Assembly (NCBI GenBank): GCA_012514045.1
Contig: JAAZBA010000351.1
Span: 1-10,204 of the forward strand
Source of the DNA: Clostridiales bacterium
Lineage (GTDB): Bacteria > Bacillota > Clostridia > Oscillospirales > QAMX01
DNA: 10,204 nt
Reading direction: 5' to 3'
The notes under the pieces were generated by a model, which saw only the letters and a program-made list of their open reading frames with translations, did no database searches and was not told the DNA's origin. Below are positions 6,246 to 10,204 of this stretch, piece by piece. The translations under genes were made by a program, and so were the position numbers. Within the stretch, counting starts at the first letter, position 1. Each line of letters starts with the position of its first letter.

Positions 6246-7460
6246 TTATAAAACGCTTGTGCCTGCCAAATAACCTGTAGACCAGGCTATCTGCAGATTG
6301 AAACCACCCGTGTATGCATCAACGTCAATTATCTCCCCCGCAAAAAACAGCCCATCAACCAGTCTCGAGACCATTGTGCAGGGATCTATCTCTTTTACCG
6401 AAACACCACCCGATGTGATGACTGCCTCAGATATATCACGCTTTGATTCTATGTCTATCCTGAAATCTTTGAGAAGCGTTATAATTGCTCTGCGCTCCTC
6501 TCGCTTTATTGTATTAACCTTACAGCCGCCGTCCATTCCGAGACGATTTATGAACACCTCAGAGAAAACCTTGGGCATGAGTTTTGGCATATAATTCGAT
6601 ATATCAAGATTTGAAAATTCCGTGAAGTCCCGAAGAAGTCTGTCATTAAGTGTCTTTTCATTAAGTGCGGGCTTCAGGTCGAGGGATATGACATATGCCG
6701 CATTATCCTTCCTCATATGGGCGCTTGAGGAGAGAATCATGGGACCTGTCACGCCGAAGTGGGTAAACAACATTTCCCCAAAGTCCTCATAAATCCTCTT
6801 TCCGTCTTTGTAAAGTGTAAGTCCCACGTTCTTAAGCGTCAGCCCTTGGAGCGGAGCGCATATCTCCATGTCCGCATTGAGAGGCACAAGGGAAGCTTTC
6901 GGCTCCACAATCACGTGTCCCAAGCTTCTAGCAAGCTCGTAGCCTGAGCCATCGGAGCCCGTCTTCGGGTAGGACATGCCTCCTGTTGCAAGAATAACGC
7001 TGTCACAACTGTAGTTTTTTCCATTGGCTGTTACCGATACAACCACGCCCTCCGAGGTGTTAATTCTCTCTGCATTGGCTTTTACCACCTTTACCCCCAG
7101 CCTCTTGGCATGGGCTCTCAGGGCATAGACCACATCAAGGGATTTATCAGACGCAGGAAACACCCGGTTTCCCCTTTCCGTCTTTAGCGGCACCCCAATG
7201 GACTCAAAGAAATCCATTGTATCCGAAGAGGAAAAGCGGCTGAAAGCACCATAGAGAAATCGGCTGTTTGTGGCAATGTTCTTCATGAGTCCGTCAGTAT
7301 CGGTGTTGTTTGTAATATTGCACCGGCCTTTGCCTGTTATCCCAAGCTTCAGAAGCGTCTTTTCGCTGTGTTCAAGCACAGTCACACTATGACCTGAGGA
7401 AGCAGCGGTACAGGCAGCCATCATTCCGGCGGCGCCTCCGCCGATTATTATAACTCCCAT
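6246..7460 (-). CDS. HI0933/YhiN-family FAD flavoprotein (NAD(P)/FAD oxidoreductase)
   Basis: This 404-residue flavoprotein has an N-terminal FAD Rossmann fold: GGGAAG at 7-12 after a beta strand, E30 for the ribose, and the family signature GKGRCNITN (43-51). The C-terminal FAD motif GEIIDVDAYTGGFNLQIAWS (375-394) is also typical. Relatives are often mis-named 'aminoacetone oxidase'. Two functions are reported in the family: a bile-acid reductase (BaiN) in a gut Clostridium, and E. coli YhiN (RdsA) as a 23S rRNA dihydrouridine synthase. Its place in an operon with rluB, S1 and serS makes an rRNA role the better guess, but this is inference. The ATG at 7460 has AAAGGA unusually close (2 bases). 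It follows the RpiR gene by 14 bases. Confidence 0.9.
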   Translation of the reverse strand: MGVIIIGGGAAGMMAACTAASSGHSVTVLEHSEKTLLKLGITGKGRCNITNNTDTDGLMKNIATNSRFLYGAFSRFSSSDTMDFFESIGVPLKTERGNRVFPASDKSLDVVYALRAHAKRLGVKVVKANAERINTSEGVVVSVTANGKNYSCDSVILATGGMSYPKTGSDGSGYELARSLGHVIVEPKASLVPLNADMEICAPLQGLTLKNVGLTLYKDGKRIYEDFGEMLFTHFGVTGPMILSSSAHMRKDNAAYVISLDLKPALNEKTLNDRLLRDFTEFSNLDISNYMPKLMPKVFSEVFINRLGMDGGCKVNTIKREERRAIITLLKDFRIDIESKRDISEAVITSGGVSVKEIDPCTMVSRLVDGLFFAGEIIDVDAYTGGFNLQIAWSTGYLAGTSVL

Positions 7461-7474
7461 TATCCTTTAAGCCC

Positions 7475-8353
7475 TTACTGGTACACTCTATACTCTTCCC
7501 ATATACTCTCAAGCATCTCGAAGGTATTGGTGATTGTTTGCTTCTTCTCCACCCCTATAGCTACCACGTAAGCGTTGACAAGGCTCAAGGGCGCCACAAG
7601 GGAATCTACGAAAGAAGCGTTGTCGGTCTTGGCGTATAGGGGAAAGTCGGCGTACTGAGCTATGGGAGAAAGGGCGCTATCGGTTATGGCTATGACCTTC
7701 GCTCCTCGATCATGGGCAAACTGAAGCGCTTTTACGGTACGTCTTGAATACCGGGGGAAACTAAAGCCTATAACAAGGTCGCCTTCTTCCACTCTCAGCA
7801 GCTGTTCAAACATATCGCTTACGCTATTGGTGTTTATGAGTCTTACGTTGTCGAAGAGCAGATTGAAATAAAAATTCAGGAATCCTGCAAGAGCAGCGGT
7901 AGAACGCACTCCGATTATGTATATTCGCTTTGCGGAAATAGTACTCTCTATGGCTTTTGCGAACATATTCTCATCGATTGAAGATATGGTGGCGCTTATG
8001 CGCTCAATATCATCGTTCATTACACTCTTTAGTATATTGTGCTCGCTTAGAAGGTCTGCCGTAACTTCAAGACGCTGAACGGATGTAAGACGGTTGCGAA
8101 TAAGATCCTGCAGCGCCTGGCTCAGCTCAGGGTAGCCTTTGTAGCCAAGACGGTTGGCGAAGCGTACAACTGTAGACTCGCTTATACCCACCACTTCACC
8201 AAGACGGTTAGCAGTCATAAATGCAGCCTTGTCGTAGTGGTCTATTATGTAGCGGGCGATTGCCTTCTGTCCCTTTGAAAAATCATCGTAGAGGCTGTTG
8301 AGTCTCGTCATGAGATCCATGGATTCAATTGAATTGCTTTCTTCCTGATTCAT
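7475..8353 (-). CDS. MurR/RpiR-family transcriptional regulator
   Basis: This regulator of about 292 residues has an N-terminal HTH_6 DNA-binding domain (about 14-90; helix-turn-helix around LGEVVGISESTVVRFANRLG) and a C-terminal SIS phosphosugar-binding domain (about 135-265; IYIIGVRSTAALAG and VIGFSFPRYSRRTVKAL). Family members sense sugar phosphates such as MurNAc-6-P or ribose-5-P and control sugar catabolism. No sugar gene lies nearby, so its ligand and targets are unknown. Adjacent GTG (8356) and ATG (8353) codons can both start the frame; GGGGG at 8367-8363 serves either. It sits 12-15 bases after rluB and 14 before the flavoprotein gene, so it appears to be co-transcribed with housekeeping genes. 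Confidence 0.9.
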   Translation of the reverse strand: MNQEESNSIESMDLMTRLNSLYDDFSKGQKAIARYIIDHYDKAAFMTANRLGEVVGISESTVVRFANRLGYKGYPELSQALQDLIRNRLTSVQRLEVTADLLSEHNILKSVMNDDIERISATISSIDENMFAKAIESTISAKRIYIIGVRSTAALAGFLNFYFNLLFDNVRLINTNSVSDMFEQLLRVEEGDLVIGFSFPRYSRRTVKALQFAHDRGAKVIAITDSALSPIAQYADFPLYAKTDNASFVDSLVAPLSLVNAYVVAIGVEKKQTITNTFEMLESIWEEYRVYQ

Positions 8354-8368
8354 CACTCTATGCCCCCA

Positions 8369-9082
8369 TTATATTGTGTTTTTAATTGAATTGATTTCGC
8401 TTTCCGTCAAATATCTCCATTTACCTTTAGGTAGAGAACCGAGAAGTATCTCTCCTACTCTTACTCTCACAAGACTTATAACCTTGAGGGAACAGGCAGC
8501 GCACATTTTTCGCACTTGGCGGTTTTTACCCTCGTGGATAACAATCGATATTGTGGCCTCCTCCTCGTCCCGGCGGATCATTTTCACTTTTGCCGGTTTG
8601 AGAAGAACGCCGTCAAGCTCAATTTCCCCGGAAAGGGACTTTACCGCCTCCTCAAGCGCGCCTTTCACTCTTACAATATACTCCTTCTCCACCTCGTGTT
8701 TCGGATGAGTGAGTCTGTTTGTAAGTTCGCCGTCATCAATCATAAGGAGAAGCCCTGAGGAGTTGATGTCAAGCCTTCCTACAGGATAAACTCTTTTTCC
8801 CACATCGGCTGTAAGGTCACGAACAGTTTTTCTCCCGCGCTCGTCACTCATTGTCGTCACCACACCGATGGGTTTATTTAGCATTATATATGTATTTTTA
8901 TCTTTTTTTCTGTCTATTATTCTGCCATCGACAGTAATCTCATCTATATCCAGGTCAGCGCTGTCTCCTAAGGAAGCTACAACACCGTTTACATACACTC
9001 TGCCCTCGGCAATCATCTCCTCGGATGAGCGCCTCGAAGCAATACCCGCCGCCGACATGATTTTCTGAAGTCTTTCCTTCAT
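8369..9082 (-). CDS. rluB: 23S rRNA pseudouridine synthase, RluB/RsuA type
   Basis: This 237-residue RsuA/RluB/RluE/RluF-family enzyme converts a specific rRNA uridine to pseudouridine. The S4 RNA-binding domain is at about 1-48 (MKERLQKIMSAAGIASRRSS). The catalytic domain follows, with NKPIGVVTT (69-77), the catalytic-aspartate motif GRLDINSSGLLL (102-113, D105), HPKHEVEKEY (126-135) and EGKNRQVRKM (184-193). Firmicutes homologues near ytfJ and cmk are usually assigned to RluB (23S helix 80 region), but sequence alone does not exclude a sister specificity. The ATG at 9082 has GAGG about 12 bases upstream, a rather long spacing. It is the first gene after a strong promoter and heads the eight-gene operon. 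Confidence 0.93.
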   Translation of the reverse strand: MKERLQKIMSAAGIASRRSSEEMIAEGRVYVNGVVASLGDSADLDIDEITVDGRIIDRKKDKNTYIMLNKPIGVVTTMSDERGRKTVRDLTADVGKRVYPVGRLDINSSGLLLMIDDGELTNRLTHPKHEVEKEYIVRVKGALEEAVKSLSGEIELDGVLLKPAKVKMIRRDEEEATISIVIHEGKNRQVRKMCAACSLKVISLVRVRVGEILLGSLPKGKWRYLTESEINSIKNTI

Positions 9083-9123
9083 TAATTCCCGCGTCCTCGC
9101 TTAGTAATTTCATTATGCAAATT

Positions 9124-9152
9124 ATTATAACAGATATTTAAGATTTTTGCAA
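9124..9152 (-). promoter_or_regulatory. Promoter of the rluB-serS operon
   Basis: On the minus strand, TTGCAA (9152-9147), a 17-base spacer and TATAAT (9129-9124) preceded by TGT (extended -10) form a near-consensus sigma-A promoter. Transcription would begin near 9116, leaving a 5' leader of about 35 bases before rluB. It follows the gerW terminator by about 235 bases, marking rluB as the first gene of a new transcription unit. Confidence 0.8.
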
Positions 9153-9387
9153 GATTAACGTCGGAAAAACTGCAAGATTCTCTAACCGAAGTTTCTTTGT
9201 TTTAGTCTTGGCGATTACAGCAAAAGGCATGTTCCGTCATTACTCTGCATCGGTATAAACATATATACAAGAGCAGCAGCAGGAACCTGTTTAACAAGTT
9301 TTACATAAATGGCAATTTCGAATAATGAAACATTCAGTACTATCGCAAAGCTGTTATTCTGCGACAGTTCATCTTCTTTTCGTGATA
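9153..9387 (-). other. Intergenic stretch with no supported gene
   Basis: About 235 bases lie between the gerW terminator and the rluB promoter. The minus-strand frame ending near 9215 stays open and reads like NNSFAIVLNVSLFEIAIYVK, but it has no start codon with a ribosome binding site in this stretch and runs back through the terminator into gerW in another frame. I recognise no protein, tRNA or riboswitch fold. It may be a gene remnant or an untranslated spacer. Confidence 0.6.
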
Positions 9388-9423
9388 TAAAAGAGAACCG
9401 ACTCTTTTTTGAGACGGTTCTCT
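9388..9423 (-). terminator. Rho-independent terminator after gerW/ytfJ
   Basis: On the minus strand, AGAGAACCGTCTC (9423-9411), an AAAAAA loop and GAGTCGGTTCTCT (9404-9392) form a 13-bp stem with one mismatch, followed by TTTATAT. It begins 5 bases after the gerW stop. The opposite strand also has a T-rich tract beyond the stem, so it could work in both directions, though no plus-strand gene needs it. Confidence 0.9.
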
Positions 9424-9428
9424 TTCTT

Positions 9429-9836
9429 TTACTGCTTTTCTGCTTTTTTCTTATCAAGCACCGCTGCAATTTTGTCCAGCACATCCGGCACCATCTCCAC
9501 AATCCTGTCCACAGAGTTGGAGGGAGGAGCGGATACGCTTATCATTTTCACATTGCCCTCGCTTATTGTAAGGAATCCAATGGGAGAGATTGTTACTCCC
9601 GCACCAGCGCCGCCGCCGAAGCTTACAGGAGCTTCCGAAGTAGGCGTTTTGTTACCTCCGAAAGACGAGCCTCCGGATCCGAAGCCAAAGCTAACCTTTG
9701 ACACAGGGATAATCATCGTACCGTCAGGTGCTGTTATGGGTGTTCCTATTATGGTGTTAACGTCCACCATTTCGCGTATCTTTTCCATTGTAATTCCCAC
9801 AATTTCACTCAGCGGCTGTTTTGCATTCTCGCTCAT
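9429..9836 (-). CDS. ytfJ: GerW-family sporulation protein (YtfJ)
   Basis: This 135-residue GerW/YtfJ-family protein is found in endospore formers; in Bacillus it is a spore protein linked to germination. The order matches the family: an N-terminal helix (EIVGITMEKIREMVDVNTII, 11-30), GTPITAPDGTMIIPVSKVSFGFG (31-53), a Gly/Ser-rich low-complexity middle (about 52-80, including FGGGAGAG), and PIGFLTI plus the DRIVEMVPDVLDKIA helix. The start is the ATG at 9836, with GGAGGT 4 bases upstream; an in-frame ATG six codons earlier lacks a good site. It overlaps the 3' end of the DUF2953 gene by 32 bases, the same pairing as ytfI-ytfJ in Bacillus. A terminator follows directly. It supports a spore-forming lineage. 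Confidence 0.93.
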   Translation of the reverse strand: MSENAKQPLSEIVGITMEKIREMVDVNTIIGTPITAPDGTMIIPVSKVSFGFGSGGSSFGGNKTPTSEAPVSFGGGAGAGVTISPIGFLTISEGNVKMISVSAPPSNSVDRIVEMVPDVLDKIAAVLDKKKAEKQ

Positions 9837-10204
9837 ATTTACCTCCATCGTCATTTAATTTCTTCATTTTCAAAGCATATCGCAGAAATCCGTATCCAAT
9901 CGGTATCGCAACCGACAAAATCGCCCAAATACAGGTGCTTATTTTGATTTCACCCTGTGCTGTTGTTTTTTCCGATGTAAAGTCGGGGCCCAAATTTATT
10001 GAAAAATCCTTGACAGTGAATATTCTGCACAGCAGCGCGTAGGCGGTGTTCAGGATAAAGCAGAATTTTCCATATGTTTCCGCCGTTTTTGCCGCATCAG
10101 GGGACGAAACAACCACATCGGCTCTCAAGGTAACAATGTGTATGCCCTTGAAAAGCTTCGGAAGCCTTGACAGCGCGTCAAAAATGCATTCCAAAAGCGC
10201 AGGG
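9805..10204 (-). CDS. DUF2953 domain protein (YtfI-like), N-terminus beyond window
   Basis: This is the C-terminal part, about 132 residues, of a DUF2953 protein; the frame stays open to the right edge, so the true start lies outside. Typical features are the DAAKTAETYG segment, then the DFSINLGPDFTSEKTTAQGE stretch (the PDF..EK signature) and a C-terminal hydrophobic segment (CIWAILSVAIPIGYGFLRYA) that is probably membrane-spanning. The last residues are charged. A TTG at 10194-10192 is in frame but has no ribosome binding site and is not the real start. Function is unknown; linkage to gerW/ytfJ suggests a role around sporulation, which is inference. Confidence 0.85.
   Translation of the reverse strand, partial: PALLECIFDALSRLPKLFKGIHIVTLRADVVVSSPDAAKTAETYGKFCFILNTAYALLCRIFTVKDFSINLGPDFTSEKTTAQGEIKISTCIWAILSVAIPIGYGFLRYALKMKKLNDDGGKYERECKTAAE

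Noticed and set aside
9215..9502. Minus-strand 95-codon ORF overlapping the end of gerW/ytfJ
   Set aside because: Its first part is out of frame with gerW and runs through the terminator; the start has no ribosome binding site. Only the downstream open stretch is noted as unexplained.
9309..9701. Plus-strand ORF of 130 codons across the terminator and gerW
   Set aside because: It is antisense to gerW, crosses the hairpin, has a low-complexity Phe/Leu run from the T-rich tract and lacks a ribosome binding site.

Overview
The window looks like chromosomal core DNA from an anaerobic, spore-forming (or recently spore-forming) member of the Clostridia, probably an Oscillospiraceae/Ruminococcaceae relative. 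The evidence is an IspH-ribosomal protein S1 fusion, the order cmk-plsC-ispH/rpsA, a GerW/YtfJ sporulation protein beside a DUF2953 (YtfI-like) protein, a long-form HPF and a clostridial-type SerRS. Every convincing gene is on the minus strand, so transcription runs from high to low coordinates. I see no mobile element, CRISPR array, tRNA or rRNA gene inside the window.

Layout in order of transcription: (1) 10204-9429, the C-terminal part of a DUF2953 membrane protein overlapping gerW/ytfJ, closed by a strong hairpin terminator. (2) 9387-9153, about 235 bases with no supported gene, then a near-consensus extended -10 promoter (9152-9124). (3) 9082-1056, a compact eight-gene run that appears to be one operon: rluB, an RpiR-type regulator, an HI0933-family flavoprotein, a HutP-family protein, cmk, plsC, ispH-rpsA and serS. 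Gaps are mostly under 20 bases or are overlaps. A perfect 14-bp hairpin lies between ispH-rpsA and serS, and a terminator follows serS. (4) 980-353, hpf with its own promoter, a short leader holding a possible eight-codon upstream ORF, and a weaker terminator candidate. (5) 232-1, two strong tandem promoters with identical -35 regions, followed by a leader ending in a motif like those preceding 16S rRNA in Firmicutes. I infer that an rRNA operon starts just beyond coordinate 1.

Much of the content concerns ribosomes: rRNA pseudouridylation (RluB), a flavoprotein whose E. coli relative is reported to reduce rRNA uridine, S1, SerRS, ribosome hibernation (HPF) and probable rRNA promoters. The operon also carries CMP kinase, phosphatidic acid synthesis and the last step of the MEP isoprenoid pathway. 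The least understood parts are the HutP-family protein, which seems to lack two metal-ligand histidines of Bacillus HutP and has no hut genes nearby; the RpiR regulator, with no sugar gene nearby; and the perfect hairpin ahead of serS. I did not find a clearly new multi-gene system.
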